The position numbers and the translations under genes were made by a program. A stretch of 53,392 nucleotides of DNA from the NCBI GenBank assembly GCA_902525625.1, contig CABZHM010000007.1:1-53392 (forward strand), written 5' to 3'. The DNA is from an uncultured Pelagibacteraceae bacterium. Its GTDB lineage: Bacteria > Pseudomonadota > Alphaproteobacteria > Pelagibacterales > Pelagibacteraceae. The notes below the pieces were generated by a model that searched no databases, had not been told where the DNA came from, and saw only the letters and a program-made list of their open reading frames with translations. Shown here one piece after another: positions 1 to 9,919 of this stretch; position 1 is the stretch's first letter; each line of letters starts with the position of its first letter.

Positions 1-753
1 GATATTTTAAAGGAAAAATTTGATTTAATTGTTATTGCCTTAAGCCTTGCTGGAATTGATTTTATCGGAAAAGAATTAAAAGACTTAAAAATAAGAACTC
101 CATTTTTAGTCCTCACTAAAGGTCTAAAATACGATAAAAAAAGAAAAAAAATATTAACTATTTCAGGGTTACTCAAAAATAATTATAATGTTGAAAATGT
201 ATCAGTTTTAAAAGGACCTTGTTTAGCTAAGGAGTTAGCAAGAAAAAATAAGACAAGTGTGGTTGTAGCAAATAAGAAAGTCAAAATTGCCAAATGGATT
301 GGAAAACAAATATCTACTAAATACTATCTAACAGAATTTTCAAAAGATGTTATCGGAGTTGAAATTTGCTCAGCAATCAAAAATATATACGCAATGGTAA
401 TAGGCTCAGGTCAAAATTTTAACACTTCATCAGACTTATTTCAAAAAAGTGTGAATGAGATGAAATTTTTAATAAAACATTTCAAAGGAGATGAGTCGAC
501 AATATTAGGTCTCGCTGGGATTGGCGATTTATATGTGAGTGCTGTAGGTGGAAGGAATAGTAAAATGGGAGATTTTTTAGGTAAAGGCTTTACATTTGAG
601 GCAGCTAAAAAAAAGTTTATGGCAAAAGATACAGTAGAGGGTGAGCAATTAGCCAGAGAAATTGCTCCTTATATTTTAAGAAAAATTAATAAAAAAAATG
701 TACCGCTGATGGTCCATTTGCTAAAGACGATTCTATATAATAAAAAAATTTAG
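1..753 (+). CDS. gpsA: Glycerol-3-phosphate dehydrogenase [NAD(P)+], 3' part
   Basis: The open frame runs in from the left edge (frame 1, no start seen), so this is the C-terminal part of the protein, about 250 residues. It carries the GpsA landmarks: KGPCLAKELA (substrate-binding GPxxAxE-like segment), GVEICSAIKNIYA (the conserved GVE..GALKN region with the catalytic lysine) and LAGIGDLYVSAVGGRNSKMG (the GLAGLGDL..T..S.N segment). Known role: reduces dihydroxyacetone phosphate to sn-glycerol 3-phosphate for phospholipid synthesis, in the cytosol. The sequence is somewhat divergent from the enterobacterial enzyme but all blocks are in order. A later ATG at 259 is internal and not a real start. 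It converges with the transporter genes on the minus strand. Confidence 0.85.
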   Translation, partial: DILKEKFDLIVIALSLAGIDFIGKELKDLKIRTPFLVLTKGLKYDKKRKKILTISGLLKNNYNVENVSVLKGPCLAKELARKNKTSVVVANKKVKIAKWIGKQISTKYYLTEFSKDVIGVEICSAIKNIYAMVIGSGQNFNTSSDLFQKSVNEMKFLIKHFKGDESTILGLAGIGDLYVSAVGGRNSKMGDFLGKGFTFEAAKKKFMAKDTVEGEQLAREIAPYILRKINKKNVPLMVHLLKTILYNKKI

Positions 754-833
754 CCGATTAGAAAATTATTTTCTACAAGCAATCCAATGATAATTCCAAC
801 TATTAAAGCAAAAATTAATTTTTTTTTATCCAC
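750..833 (-). CDS. Possible 27-aa single-span membrane microprotein
   Basis: A GTG at 831-833 opens a 27-residue frame, VDKKKLIFALIVG then IIIGLLVENNFLIG, that is a lysine-rich N-terminus plus one strong hydrophobic span. It starts 3 bases after the livM stop codon (TAG 837-839) and its stop overlaps the end of gpsA on the other strand. An AGGAAG run sits directly before the GTG, too close for a normal ribosome-binding site. No family is recognised. It may be real (a transporter-associated microprotein) or a chance frame in AT-rich DNA. Confidence 0.3.
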   Translation of the reverse strand: MDKKKLIFALIVGIIIGLLVENNFLIG

Positions 834-836
834 TTC

Positions 837-1898
837 CTAGGTTTTTTTACTAAGAGAAGACTTTAAATTTGTAGATGATATTTTTGTCTTCCATTTTTGT
901 TTTATGTTTTCCCATAACTTGGCCATCCCCAAAGGTTCATAGATCATAAAAATAATCATCAACCCACCAAAAATTACCTGTTCGATTGAAGATATTATTG
1001 TAGCGTCAATGGCGCCGTGAAAAACATTATTACCAACTGCGTTAAGAAAAACAGGGAAAAGTAAGATAAATGCTGCTCCTATAAAAGCACCATTTATTGT
1101 ACCAAGTCCACCTAAGATACACATAAATAATATTTTAAAAGATAATTTAATATCAAAAGCGACTGGCTCAAGCGATTTAAGATAGCAAAATGCAAAAAGA
1201 GCACCAGCTACTCCACAATAAAACGCACTGATAGCAAATGCCTGGACTTTGGTTTTTAATAATGAAACTCCCATAGACTCTGCAGCGATATCCATATCTC
1301 TAACTGCCATCCAATTCCTGCCTGTGCTTCCTCTAGCCATATTCATCGCCAGCAAAGTTAAAACTGTTGTGACAGCCAAACATACAAAATACATAGCTAA
1401 TGGAGTTGTAAATGGTTTTCCTAATATAACTATGTCTTGTGCAGTTATAATTCCTGATGAGTCGTAGTTTTTAAACCAGCCAAATTTATCTATCATCCAT
1501 ATAATAAAAAACTGTGAGGCCAATGTCGCTACCATCAGATAAATTCCTCTTACTTTTAAACTTGGTAGACCAAATAAAATTCCAAAAGCCGCAGCGATTA
1601 AACCTGAAACTATTAATGAACCCACAAAACCTAGATCAGGTACTCGCAAAATAAGGTTAAACATTGCAAAAGCACCAGCAGCCATAAAGCCAGCCGCTCC
1701 TAAAGCTAATTGGCCGGTATAACCCATAACGATTTGTTGACCAATGGTTGCTAAAGCTAAACAAAGCCAAGGTATCAGTATGGAGGTGTACCAATATTCC
1801 GTTGTAATAAACGTTGGTATTACTAATACACTTAGAACCATACAAACAGCTAAGTTAATTAGATCTTTTTTTGTGTAAGTCATAAAAATTGGTTTCAT
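837..1898 (-). CDS. livM: Branched-chain amino-acid-type ABC transporter permease LivM
   Basis: A 353-residue polytopic inner-membrane protein of the LivM family: a run of about ten hydrophobic spans, with the family block LGGLGTINGAFIGAAFILLF near residue 270 (EAA-like loop that contacts the ATPases) and QQIVMGYTGQLALGAAGF near residue 55. Last of five genes for one transporter; it starts only 3 bases after livH ends. The family transports branched-chain or other amino acids, urea or amides, so the substrate cannot be fixed from the permease alone. The C-terminal tail is lysine/serine-rich and cytoplasmic. Confidence 0.88.
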   Translation of the reverse strand: MKPIFMTYTKKDLINLAVCMVLSVLVIPTFITTEYWYTSILIPWLCLALATIGQQIVMGYTGQLALGAAGFMAAGAFAMFNLILRVPDLGFVGSLIVSGLIAAAFGILFGLPSLKVRGIYLMVATLASQFFIIWMIDKFGWFKNYDSSGIITAQDIVILGKPFTTPLAMYFVCLAVTTVLTLLAMNMARGSTGRNWMAVRDMDIAAESMGVSLLKTKVQAFAISAFYCGVAGALFAFCYLKSLEPVAFDIKLSFKILFMCILGGLGTINGAFIGAAFILLFPVFLNAVGNNVFHGAIDATIISSIEQVIFGGLMIIFMIYEPLGMAKLWENIKQKWKTKISSTNLKSSLSKKT

Positions 1899-1901
1899 AA
1901 A

Positions 1902-2810
1902 TTAAACTCTCCTAATAATTTTTTCTCCAAATAAACCTTCTGGTCTATATAATAAAAAGAATATTGCTAATACGTAAGGAGCCCATCCCTCAATTGCTCC
2001 TCCAAAAAATGGTCCAATATAAACTTCTAATACTTTTTCTGTTGCACCAATAATTAAGCCACCTATAATTGCACCTGGAATAGATGAGAAACCACCTATA
2101 ATTAAGACTGGTAAAGCTTTTAATGCTAAATCAACTAGAGCAAATTGAACACCAGCTCTTGCACCCCACATACACCCAGCAACTAAAGCTACAACTCCGG
2201 CAGCTGACCAAACTAATAACATAATATGTTTTAAAGGTATACCTATTGAACTAGCAGCACCCGCATCATCTGCTACAGCTCTCAAACCGAGACCAATTTT
2301 TGTATATTTGAATAAAAGGAATAAACCAATAATCATTAAAGCTGCCACTAATCCTGCAAAAATATCAAGCGCACTAATAAACAATTTTAAATTATCAGCG
2401 ATCCACGGTACTGGAAAGTCTCCAATACCTAAATCTAGTCTTCTTACTTCTACTCCCCATGCTGCTTGAGCAAGTCCCTCTAGAACATACCCCAAGCCGA
2501 TTGTAGCCATTAATACTGTATCTTCGCTTGCGTTCATGAGAGGTCTTAAAACAAATCTTTCTGTACACAAACCAACCACTACCATTAGAAGAGCTGCTAA
2601 AATAAAAGCGAGAACAAAAGGTATATTAAAATCTTGCATGAAACCACAAAAAGCAAGTACTGAGAAAAAAACCATAGCTCCTTGTGAGAAGTTAAACGTT
2701 GCTGAAGCTTTAAAAATTAAAACAAATCCTAAAGCGACTAGAGAGTACATCGTACCAGCAAGCAAACCGCCAACTACAACTTCCATGAAAAATAATAATT
2801 CATCAACCAT
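1902..2810 (-). CDS. livH: Branched-chain amino-acid-type ABC transporter permease LivH
   Basis: A 302-residue polytopic permease of the LivH family. Landmarks are GTMYSLVALGFVLIFKASAT near the N-terminus (typical GxxYALxALGxxLIF) and LPVLIIGGFSSIPGAIIGGL near residue 240, the coupling-helix region. Forms the membrane channel with LivM. It lies 9 bases downstream of livG and 3 bases upstream of livM, so translation is probably coupled. N-terminal residues MVDELLFFMEVVVGG show no signal peptide other than the first membrane span. Confidence 0.88.
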   Translation of the reverse strand: MVDELLFFMEVVVGGLLAGTMYSLVALGFVLIFKASATFNFSQGAMVFFSVLAFCGFMQDFNIPFVLAFILAALLMVVVGLCTERFVLRPLMNASEDTVLMATIGLGYVLEGLAQAAWGVEVRRLDLGIGDFPVPWIADNLKLFISALDIFAGLVAALMIIGLFLLFKYTKIGLGLRAVADDAGAASSIGIPLKHIMLLVWSAAGVVALVAGCMWGARAGVQFALVDLALKALPVLIIGGFSSIPGAIIGGLIIGATEKVLEVYIGPFFGGAIEGWAPYVLAIFFLLYRPEGLFGEKIIRRV

Positions 2811-2819
2811 ATGTTTATC

Positions 2820-3614
2820 CTAGTGTTCTACTCCTAAATAAGCGTCTATTACTTTTTGATTTGATCTAACTTCATCAGGTGTACCATCACCAATAACTTT
2901 ACCATAATCAAGCACAACCACTCTGTCTGATATATCCATAACTACTCCCATATCGTGCTCAATAAGCACCATAGTAGTACCTAGTTCATCATTTACTTTT
3001 AAAATAAATCTACACATGTCTCTTTTTTCCTCAACATTCATACCAGCCATAGGCTCATCTAATAAAATTATTGTAGAGTCTGTTGCAAGAGCTCGACCTA
3101 ACTCAACTTTCTTTTGTAATCCATAAGGAAGTTTTCCAACTGGTGTGTCTTTAATATCTTCAATCTCTAAAAAACTAATTATTTCCTCTGATCTATCTCT
3201 GTTTAATTTTTCTTCTTTTTTTACTTTAGGAAGTTGTAAAGCGACCTCAAGAAAATTCGTTTTTGTGTGAAGTTTCCTGCCAACTAAAATATTGTCTAAA
3301 ACTGACATTCTTTTAAAAAGAGCTAAGTTTTGGAAAGTTCTAGATAAACCCATTTGTGCCATAATATTTGGAGTAATATCAGGTATTTGTTTTCCTTTGA
3401 AAGAAACAGTTCCTTGTTGAGGCTTATAAATTCCATTAATACAATTTAACATTGAGCTTTTTCCAGCTCCATTGGGTCCAATTATTGCTCTTACTTCGTG
3501 CTCAAGTACATTGAAAGAAGTATCTGTTATTGCCTTAACACCACCAAAAGAGAGAGAGATATTATTCACCTCTAATATTGGTTTTCCTATCTTAAATTTT
3601 CTTTCGTATTCCAT
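2820..3614 (-). CDS. livG: Branched-chain amino-acid-type ABC transporter ATPase LivG
   Basis: A 264-residue ABC ATPase. Walker A is GPNGAGKSS (about residues 46-54), the signature region is LPYGLQKKVELGRALATD (LivG proteins usually have this degenerate LSYGxQ motif), Walker B is IILLDEPMAGM, and a switch His follows in LIEHDMGVVM. LivG and LivF form the cytoplasmic heterodimer that powers LivHM. Two bases separate it from livF. The DEPMAGMN after Walker B is the usual LivG variant. Confidence 0.9.
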   Translation of the reverse strand: MEYERKFKIGKPILEVNNISLSFGGVKAITDTSFNVLEHEVRAIIGPNGAGKSSMLNCINGIYKPQQGTVSFKGKQIPDITPNIMAQMGLSRTFQNLALFKRMSVLDNILVGRKLHTKTNFLEVALQLPKVKKEEKLNRDRSEEIISFLEIEDIKDTPVGKLPYGLQKKVELGRALATDSTIILLDEPMAGMNVEEKRDMCRFILKVNDELGTTMVLIEHDMGVVMDISDRVVVLDYGKVIGDGTPDEVRSNQKVIDAYLGVEH

Positions 3615-3616
3615 CT

Positions 3617-4432
3617 TTAATTACTTCTTTTTGTTAAACTTTCTTCTTTAAGAACATCTCTAAAATTTTTTCTACCTTTCTTTGAAATTCCTAAATATAA
3701 TTCTTTCACTTTATCGTCATTTAATAAACTTTGCGCAGTTCCGTCTAGCATAACTCTACCTGTCTCAATGATATAGCCATAATCTGAATTTTTTAGTGCA
3801 ACGTTAGTATTCTGCTCAGCAAGTAAAATACTAACACCCTCTTTTGTATTTAATTCTTTTACAATATTAAAAATCTCAGCAACTAACTGAGGTGCTAGAC
3901 CCATTGTTGGCTCATCCAATAATAACATTTTTGGTTTAGCCATCATGGCTCTTGCAACTGCTATCATTTGTTGCTCTCCACCTGAAGTGAATGCTGCTTG
4001 ACTTTTTCTTCTTTCTTTAAGTCTTATAAAATAAGTATAAATTTTCTCTAATTCTTGATTAATATCGCCTTTAGATAATTTTCTTGAGTATGCTCCTGAA
4101 ATTATATTTTCCTCTACAGTAAGGTGACCAAAACATCTTCTACCTTCTAACACTTGGACCATTCCGAGCCCAACCATTTGTGAAGGAGTTTGTTTATTTA
4201 TTGAGTTTCCATCATATTCAATTGAACCATTTGTAACCTTGCCTCTTTCTGAAGCTAACATAGTTGAAACTGCTTTTAATGTAGTACTTTTTCCTGCTCC
4301 GTTTGCTCCTAATAATGCAACTACTTTTCCTTTAGGAACTTTTAAAGATACATCGTGTAAAGCTAAAATAACATCGTCATATCTGACCTCAATATTTTTT
4401 ATGTCTAGAATGTTTGCTGAACTGTTACTCAT
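3617..4432 (-). CDS. livF: Branched-chain amino-acid-type ABC transporter ATPase LivF
   Basis: A 271-residue ABC ATPase with Walker A GANGAGKST, signature TSGGEQQMIAVARAM, Walker B MLLLDEPTMGLAP and the LivF-type LLAEQN switch region. Its C-terminal tail (about 20 residues after the core, rich in Lys/Arg) is longer than in E. coli LivF. It is the first gene after the binding protein, separated from it by about 105 bases that contain a strong hairpin at 4470-4506. Confidence 0.9.
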   Translation of the reverse strand: MSNSSANILDIKNIEVRYDDVILALHDVSLKVPKGKVVALLGANGAGKSTTLKAVSTMLASERGKVTNGSIEYDGNSINKQTPSQMVGLGMVQVLEGRRCFGHLTVEENIISGAYSRKLSKGDINQELEKIYTYFIRLKERRKSQAAFTSGGEQQMIAVARAMMAKPKMLLLDEPTMGLAPQLVAEIFNIVKELNTKEGVSILLAEQNTNVALKNSDYGYIIETGRVMLDGTAQSLLNDDKVKELYLGISKKGRKNFRDVLKEESLTKRSN

Positions 4433-4469
4433 TAAGCTTTCTTTTATATTAAATTAGATTTTATTTAAA

Positions 4470-4506
4470 GGGGGAGTTTAAATAATTAAATTATTTAAAC
4501 ACCCCC
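4470..4506 (-). terminator. Intercistronic hairpin between binding protein and livF
   Basis: Near-perfect inverted repeat: GGGGG (4470-4474) pairs with CCCCC (4502-4506), and GTTTAAATAA (4476-4485) pairs with TTATTTAAAC (4491-4500), with one A/A mismatch and a 5-base loop, so 15 pairs in all. On the transcribed minus strand it follows the binding-protein stop codon and precedes livF, with no long U-run after it. Inference: a partial terminator or 3'-end stabiliser that leaves more binding-protein mRNA than permease mRNA. Confidence 0.7.
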
Positions 4507-4537
4507 TCAGATTAGTATTAATTTATCTCGTAATTAA

Positions 4538-5878
4538 TTAACCACATTTTTTTGGTGTAATGTTGTTCTCTTTAGCAAATTTAGCTGCAGACGCCTCTAC
4601 AAGACCTCTAATAAATGCAGGATCGCCTGGAGCTTCCCAACCAGTTACCTGATTGAATTTAGTTCCATCCCACTGCATTACAGCAAACTTACCAGCACCT
4701 TCATGGTTGGCACAAGAAATAGAGAATGGAGCTAACATTCCGTCAACACCTAACTCTTTCATTCTTGCTTCATTCATGTTGATAGCTTCGTAACCATCTC
4801 TGAACTCAGCACCAGTAACTGCCTTACCAACTTTGTTGTGCATTTTTTGAGCATTTCTTAAGCCCTCAATCCACATTACAGCAGCACCTAGTCCTCTATT
4901 CCAGTAAACAGAACCAATCCTGTTTGGATCAGCTAAGTTACCTTTTCCAGAACCATATACTTTATCTTTGATGGCTTTAACTAACGGATATTCTCCTGGT
5001 AAAGCATTTGCTACAGCGTAAGTTCCCTTAGCTGCATCACCTGCTGGATACATGTCCTCTTCGGCAGCACCGAAAGTTACATACATCATTCTATCTCTTG
5101 GGAAATTTATTCTAGCAGCATTAGTCATTGCTGTTGAATTCATTCCAGAACCTGCTCCCCAGAAAGTAACCCAATCAGGTTTTTCTTTTCTGATTTGTAG
5201 CCACTGAGATTGTTGTTCCAAACCTGGAGGTGGAATTGATATTTCAATTAACTTAACTCCCCAGTCGTTACAAATTTTTCTCATTGCTGGTAATGGCTCT
5301 CTACCGTAAGCAGAGTCAATGTGTAAGTGAACGATTTTTTTACCTTTCATCTTATCGATTCCGCCCTCAATCTGTGCCATAAATTTTAATTTAACAGCAA
5401 TCTGTGACCAGTAGTGACTTGCAGCATTAAATACCCAAGGCCATACTCTTCCATCAGCACCGTCAGTTCTTCCATAACCGTATTGAGCTAAAACAACATT
5501 GTCTTTTGCCATACGATTAATTACTGCATATGCTCCTGGTGTTCCTAAAGTATCAAACACAACTATTCTTTGACCATCTTTTTCTAAAAGTCGCTGATAA
5601 CACTCAACTGTTTTTACTGCGTTATACTCTGTTTCACATTCTTGCCAAGTAAGCATAACTCCATTGACACCACCAGTCATATTGACATAGTTCATGTAAT
5701 CAATTTGAGCTCCGTAATAACCAGTTCCCATTGCTGAGTAAGGTCCAACACGGCTACTTGCTACTGGAAAATATTGAGTTTCAGCACCAAATACAGTTTG
5801 AGGTAAAGCGATTGAAGAAAATAAAGCTATAACTACTGTAAGAGTAGAAGTAAGCTTTTTAAACATTCTTGCTAACAT
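4538..5878 (-). CDS. Periplasmic substrate-binding protein of the liv-type ABC transporter
   Basis: A 446-residue type I periplasmic binding protein (Peripla_BP_6/LivK superfamily). An N-terminal signal peptide covers about residues 1-32, with the hydrophobic stretch LTVVIALFSSIAL and a likely cut after VFGA. At 446 residues it is longer than E. coli LivK (about 370), closer to the amide/urea or aromatic-substrate binding proteins, so the ligand is uncertain. Two or more Cys (CETEYNAVKTVEC, ICNDW, SCANHEG, final KKCG) could form disulfides in the periplasm. GGGAGG at 5881-5888 on the minus strand lies 4-5 bases before the ATG at 5878, supporting this start over the Met at residue 5. First gene of the operon. 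Confidence 0.85.
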   Translation of the reverse strand: MLARMFKKLTSTLTVVIALFSSIALPQTVFGAETQYFPVASSRVGPYSAMGTGYYGAQIDYMNYVNMTGGVNGVMLTWQECETEYNAVKTVECYQRLLEKDGQRIVVFDTLGTPGAYAVINRMAKDNVVLAQYGYGRTDGADGRVWPWVFNAASHYWSQIAVKLKFMAQIEGGIDKMKGKKIVHLHIDSAYGREPLPAMRKICNDWGVKLIEISIPPPGLEQQSQWLQIRKEKPDWVTFWGAGSGMNSTAMTNAARINFPRDRMMYVTFGAAEEDMYPAGDAAKGTYAVANALPGEYPLVKAIKDKVYGSGKGNLADPNRIGSVYWNRGLGAAVMWIEGLRNAQKMHNKVGKAVTGAEFRDGYEAINMNEARMKELGVDGMLAPFSISCANHEGAGKFAVMQWDGTKFNQVTGWEAPGDPAFIRGLVEASAAKFAKENNITPKKCG

Positions 5879-6070
5879 AATTCCTCCCTCGTTTTTGCTA
5901 TGTTAATCATTCTTATTTGATATGATCTAATCACATGACTTTAGATACTTCAATAAGTAATCTTACAATTAAATTTTCTTTATTTTTTTAGTATTATTAA
6001 ATTAAAGAATCAACTTAGGATTGTACTATTAACTTTTTTCAAAAATTATGGGAAAGTAAATTTTAATTTT

Positions 6071-6853
6071 ATGAGGAAAATACTTATTGTTGAGGGAAAT
6101 ATAAAAGAGGAGAACAAAAACTTCTCCAACGCAGGTATTCAAACACATACCGAGAGTTTAAAAGATAGTTTATCTTACCTAACAAACGATTTAGCACTTG
6201 ATGTAGTGAATCCATCCTCAGATGCAGATACTCAAAATTACAATAACAACCTACAAAATTATGACGGGTTGATTTGGGGAGGAAGTAGTTTGAATATTTA
6301 TAATGATACTCCTGAAATTAGAAAACAAATTGAATTTATGAAAAATTGCCAAAATAAAGTGAAAAATATCTTGGCTATTTGTTGGGGTATGCAAGTAGCT
6401 GTGACTGCAGCGGGCGGGCAAGTGAAGAAAGCTGATAGTCCTCACATTGGTATAGCTAAAGAGATTGAAATTAACAAACATGGTCTTGAACATCCGCTTT
6501 ATGAAAATAAAAAAAAAAAATTTAATTCCCCAGCTTTTAATTTTGATGAAGTAGTAAAATTGCCAGAAAAAGCAATTTGTTTAGCATCTAATAAAGTTAA
6601 TAAAATACAAAGTTTATATTTCGAAATAAATAATACTAAAGTTTGGGGTTTACAATATCATCCCGAAATAACTTATGAAAAAATGATAAGTTTAATCGAG
6701 TTTAGAAAGAAAAGATTAATAGAATATAGAAAAGTATTCAAAAATGATGATGAAGTTGAAGAACATATATCTTTTATTAAAAAAGAAATTTTGTTAACTG
6801 ACAAAGAAAATAGAATGCTGGAGCTTAAAAATTGGCTAACAAAATTAGATTAA
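6071..6853 (+). CDS. Class I glutamine amidotransferase-like protein
   Basis: A 260-residue standalone class I GATase (GMP-synthase-like / gamma-glutamyl hydrolase-like). The nucleophile is Cys104 in LAICWGMQ, and His197 with Glu199 in QYHPE complete the triad, so the domain looks catalytically intact. [10 protein letters not shown] (about 66-75) is the usual oxyanion strand. No synthetase domain is fused. Family members release ammonia from glutamine or hydrolyse gamma-glutamyl compounds; the acceptor is unknown. The C-terminal 50 residues are charged and helical. It is divergent from the transporter operon, and its stop overlaps that of fhs (convergent) by 4 bases. Confidence 0.75.
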   Translation: MRKILIVEGNIKEENKNFSNAGIQTHTESLKDSLSYLTNDLALDVVNPSSDADTQNYNNNLQNYDGLIWGGSSLNIYNDTPEIRKQIEFMKNCQNKVKNILAICWGMQVAVTAAGGQVKKADSPHIGIAKEIEINKHGLEHPLYENKKKKFNSPAFNFDEVVKLPEKAICLASNKVNKIQSLYFEINNTKVWGLQYHPEITYEKMISLIEFRKKRLIEYRKVFKNDDEVEEHISFIKKEILLTDKENRMLELKNWLTKLD

Positions 6854-8535
6854 AACAATCCCTCTATCTCACCTTTTTTATTTAATTTAATGTTGTCAGC
6901 TGCAGGTACTTTTGGTAGTCCAGGCATTGTCATTACTGACCCACATATAACAACCACAAATTCGGCACCTGAAGACAATCTTACTTCTCTAATTGGTATT
7001 TCGTGATTTGATGGAGCACCTTTATTTTTAGGATCTGTAGAAAAACTATATTGGGTTTTTGCAATACAAACTGGTAAATGTTTGTGTCCATTTTTTTCAA
7101 AATTTCTTAACTGATTTTTAACTTCATCATTAGCAGTAATTTTACTAGCTTTATAAATTTGTTTTGCAATTATTTCGATTTTATCCCACAATTTTAAATT
7201 GACTTTATATAAAAAACTAAATTTATTTTTTCTCTTATTACACGCTTCAACAACCTTTTTTGCAAGATCAGCTGCACCATTTCCACCTTTGGCCCAATGC
7301 TTACATTCACTTACTTGTACTCTTTTTTGCTTACAAAATTTTAAAACAGTATTTATTTCACTTTCTGTATCTAGCACAAAATGATTAATTGCAACTATTG
7401 GTTCTAATCCAAATTTTTTAATGTTTTCGATATGCCTTTCTAGATTGACCAAACCTTTTTTCAAAGCCTCGACGTCTTCTTTTTTTAAATCCTCTTTCTC
7501 TACACCTCCATGCATTTTCAGTGCTCTTATAGTTGCAACTATTACTACACAACTTGGAACTAAACCTGCTTTTCTGCATTTAATATTTAAAAACTTCTCT
7601 GCTCCAAGATCTGCTCCAAAACCTGCCTCTGTAACTACGTAATCAGATAATTTTAACGCAGTTTTAGTTGCAATAACTGAGTTACATCCATGAGCAATAT
7701 TTGCAAATGGGCCTCCATGAATAATCGCTGGATTATTTTCTAAAGTTTGAGTCACATTTGGTCTAATTGCTTCCTTCAACAAAACAGTCATAGGACCGTG
7801 AGCATTTATATCTTTAGCATAAAGTGGGTTTCCTTTTTTATCATATGCAAAAGTTATATTCCCAATTTTTTTTTCTAAATCTTTTAAATCATTAGAAAGA
7901 CAAAAAATCGCCATTACCTCTGATGCAACTGTTATATCGAAACCATCAATTCTTTTGAAATCTTTAGCGACCCCACTGGTATTTATGTCAATAAATCTTA
8001 GTGCACGATCATTCATGTCCATCACACGCTTCCAAACTATTTTGTTTTCATCGATATTTAGTTTGTTACCCCAATAAATATGATTATCTATCATTGCTGA
8101 AAGTAAATTATGCGCAGACGTTATGGCATGGAAATCACCTGTGAAATGTAAATTTATCTGTTCCATAGGAACAACTTGGGCATATCCACCCCCGGCAGCA
8201 CCACCCTTCATTCCAAATGATGGACCTAAACTAGGCTCTCTCAAACAAACAATAGATTTTTTACCAATATTATTTAAACCATCACTTAAACCTACTGAAG
8301 TTGTTGTTTTTCCCTCACCAGCTGGAGTGGGTGTTATTGCAGTGACTAAAATTAATTTTCCATCTTTTTTTTTCTTAAGTTTATCTATAAATTCAAAATT
8401 AATTTTTGCTATATGTCTACCCATTGGACTGAAAGCACTACTCATATCTGGAACTTTAATCTTTGCTAAAATTTTGCTTATTGGTTTCATTTTAGCTTTT
8501 CTTGCTATTTCTATATCTGATTTAATTTTAGCCAT
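6850..8535 (-). CDS. fhs: Formate-tetrahydrofolate ligase
   Basis: A 561-residue enzyme of normal family length. The ATP-binding loop is [12 protein letters not shown] (about 69-79), followed by [20 protein letters not shown], the highly conserved FTHFS segment; [15 protein letters not shown] and [17 protein letters not shown] end ([13 protein letters not shown]) are also present. It interconverts formate, ATP and THF with 10-formyl-THF in the cytosol. In a methyl-oxidising marine bacterium it probably runs towards formate and ATP when methyl groups are oxidised through THF. Transcribed alone; 59 AT-rich bases separate its start from the end of the upstream DMT-permease gene. Confidence 0.95.
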   Translation of the reverse strand: MAKIKSDIEIARKAKMKPISKILAKIKVPDMSSAFSPMGRHIAKINFEFIDKLKKKKDGKLILVTAITPTPAGEGKTTTSVGLSDGLNNIGKKSIVCLREPSLGPSFGMKGGAAGGGYAQVVPMEQINLHFTGDFHAITSAHNLLSAMIDNHIYWGNKLNIDENKIVWKRVMDMNDRALRFIDINTSGVAKDFKRIDGFDITVASEVMAIFCLSNDLKDLEKKIGNITFAYDKKGNPLYAKDINAHGPMTVLLKEAIRPNVTQTLENNPAIIHGGPFANIAHGCNSVIATKTALKLSDYVVTEAGFGADLGAEKFLNIKCRKAGLVPSCVVIVATIRALKMHGGVEKEDLKKEDVEALKKGLVNLERHIENIKKFGLEPIVAINHFVLDTESEINTVLKFCKQKRVQVSECKHWAKGGNGAADLAKKVVEACNKRKNKFSFLYKVNLKLWDKIEIIAKQIYKASKITANDEVKNQLRNFEKNGHKHLPVCIAKTQYSFSTDPKNKGAPSNHEIPIREVRLSSGAEFVVVICGSVMTMPGLPKVPAADNIKLNKKGEIEGLF

Positions 8536-8594
8536 TTTATTTAAATAAAAATATTTAATATATGCTTTAAATCCATTTTAAAATATATAAAATT

Positions 8595-9443
8595 TCATTC
8601 TCTTGTAGCAATATAAACTCCAATAGATGTTACAATAAAACCTACAATATCTAAATTAGTTAATTTTTCATTTAAAAAAAACCAGGCCATTAAAGCAGAA
8701 GTTGATGGAATTAAAAAAAATATGGAAACAGTTTTGCTTGCCGAATTTTTTTTAATTAAAAGCATTAAAATTGTAAAAGCACCAAAAGAAACAAGTAATA
8801 TTTGATGACTCATCGAAATAATAAATACCTTGGTGAAATTAATGTATGGTTCAGCAAAAAAAATTACTATTAGAATATGAAATAAACACCCTCCAAATGC
8901 CTGATAAAAATTACTTACCGATAAAGGTAAGTTTTTACTGATCTTTTTTTGCCAAATTGTAGATATTGTGATTGATATTAATGCTATGATTGTTGCGATA
9001 AGTCCTAATAAAGGAATACTGGAACCTATGTCTAGACCCAAAACTAAAAAGGCACCTATAAAACCAAGCAAAACACCTATCCATTGTTTAATAGTTATTT
9101 TTTCACCAAGGATGGGTCCACTTAAAATATTTGTCAAAACTGGTTGAAGAGTAACTATTAAAGCTGCTATTCCTGTTGGCATTCCAATTGAGATAGAATA
9201 AAAAACTCCACCCAAATAAAATCCATGAAAAAGCACACCACTTAAAACAGACTCAGCTATTTTTCTTTTATTTGTAATTATTGATTGATTTAAATAAAAA
9301 CAAAATAAATAGAAACCAAAGGCTACAAAAAAAAATCTAAATGCCAATGCTGCAAAAGGGTCACTGTTATCTACAATTGGTTTAGTTGTTATAAATGCTG
9401 AAGACCATAGCAGAATAAAAATAAGAGGATATATTTTAATCAC
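8595..9443 (-). CDS. EamA/DMT-family transporter
   Basis: A 282-residue protein made of about ten hydrophobic spans in two EamA repeats. The first repeat opens with LLWSSAFITTKPIVDNSDPFAALAFRF-like residues 11-37, typical of the family, and LQPVLTNILSGPILGEKIT (about 102-120) is the end-of-repeat signature. The second repeat ends FFLNEKLTNLDIVGF. An inner-membrane exporter or importer of small metabolites; the substrate cannot be called. No operon partner is obvious, although the gene lies on the same strand as the hypothetical protein and racemase upstream. Confidence 0.8.
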   Translation of the reverse strand: MIKIYPLIFILLWSSAFITTKPIVDNSDPFAALAFRFFFVAFGFYLFCFYLNQSIITNKRKIAESVLSGVLFHGFYLGGVFYSISIGMPTGIAALIVTLQPVLTNILSGPILGEKITIKQWIGVLLGFIGAFLVLGLDIGSSIPLLGLIATIIALISITISTIWQKKISKNLPLSVSNFYQAFGGCLFHILIVIFFAEPYINFTKVFIISMSHQILLVSFGAFTILMLLIKKNSASKTVSIFFLIPSTSALMAWFFLNEKLTNLDIVGFIVTSIGVYIATRE

Positions 9444-9481
9444 TTTTGCATTGATATTTTAATTGTCATTTATAAACTAAA

Positions 9482-9919
9482 TTAATCAGTAATATTTAAT
9501 TTTATAAATTCATTTTGTTTAGTCTCTTTGCACCACAACTCATAACTTTCACACATTCTCCAAATATGATCAAATGCTCTTTGGGATATTTCAAGTGGTA
9601 AATTATTTTTAGTGTCATAAAGATCTGGAAACTGGATGAGTTGTTTTACCATTACATCCTTTTGGATTTTTAATAATTTTATGGTTTCATCTGGTATTTT
9701 ACTATTTGTTTTTAAATCTACAAATTTATTTTTTTCTAATTCTTCCAACCAGTCATCATGAAACTTTCCACTACTAATATTTTTATAAGTTCCATTACCA
9801 ATAAAAGAATTGATAGCATCTTTATTTGAAAAATCTAAATTTTTTTTTTTAATATCTGAAATCTCTAAATAGATTACCTCTGCAACAAATAAAACATATG
9901 GCTTATCTTTAGATTTCAT
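9482..9919 (-). CDS. Hypothetical protein coupled to the racemase gene
   Basis: 145 residues, charged, no signal peptide or membrane span, and no family I recognise. Its ATG (9917-9919) lies inside the last codons of the racemase gene (11-base overlap), which argues for a genuine, translationally coupled gene. Features: a helical, Lys-rich middle and a C-terminal RAFDHIWRMCESYELWC segment with two Cys and several aromatics. Function unknown; the linkage suggests amino-acid metabolism, but that is only inference. Confidence 0.6.
   Translation of the reverse strand: MKSKDKPYVLFVAEVIYLEISDIKKKNLDFSNKDAINSFIGNGTYKNISSGKFHDDWLEELEKNKFVDLKTNSKIPDETIKLLKIQKDVMVKQLIQFPDLYDTKNNLPLEISQRAFDHIWRMCESYELWCKETKQNEFIKLNITD

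Noticed and set aside
8123..8548. 141-aa plus-strand frame opposite fhs
   Set aside because: Mirror frame of the strongly conserved fhs gene; composition and position indicate a shadow.
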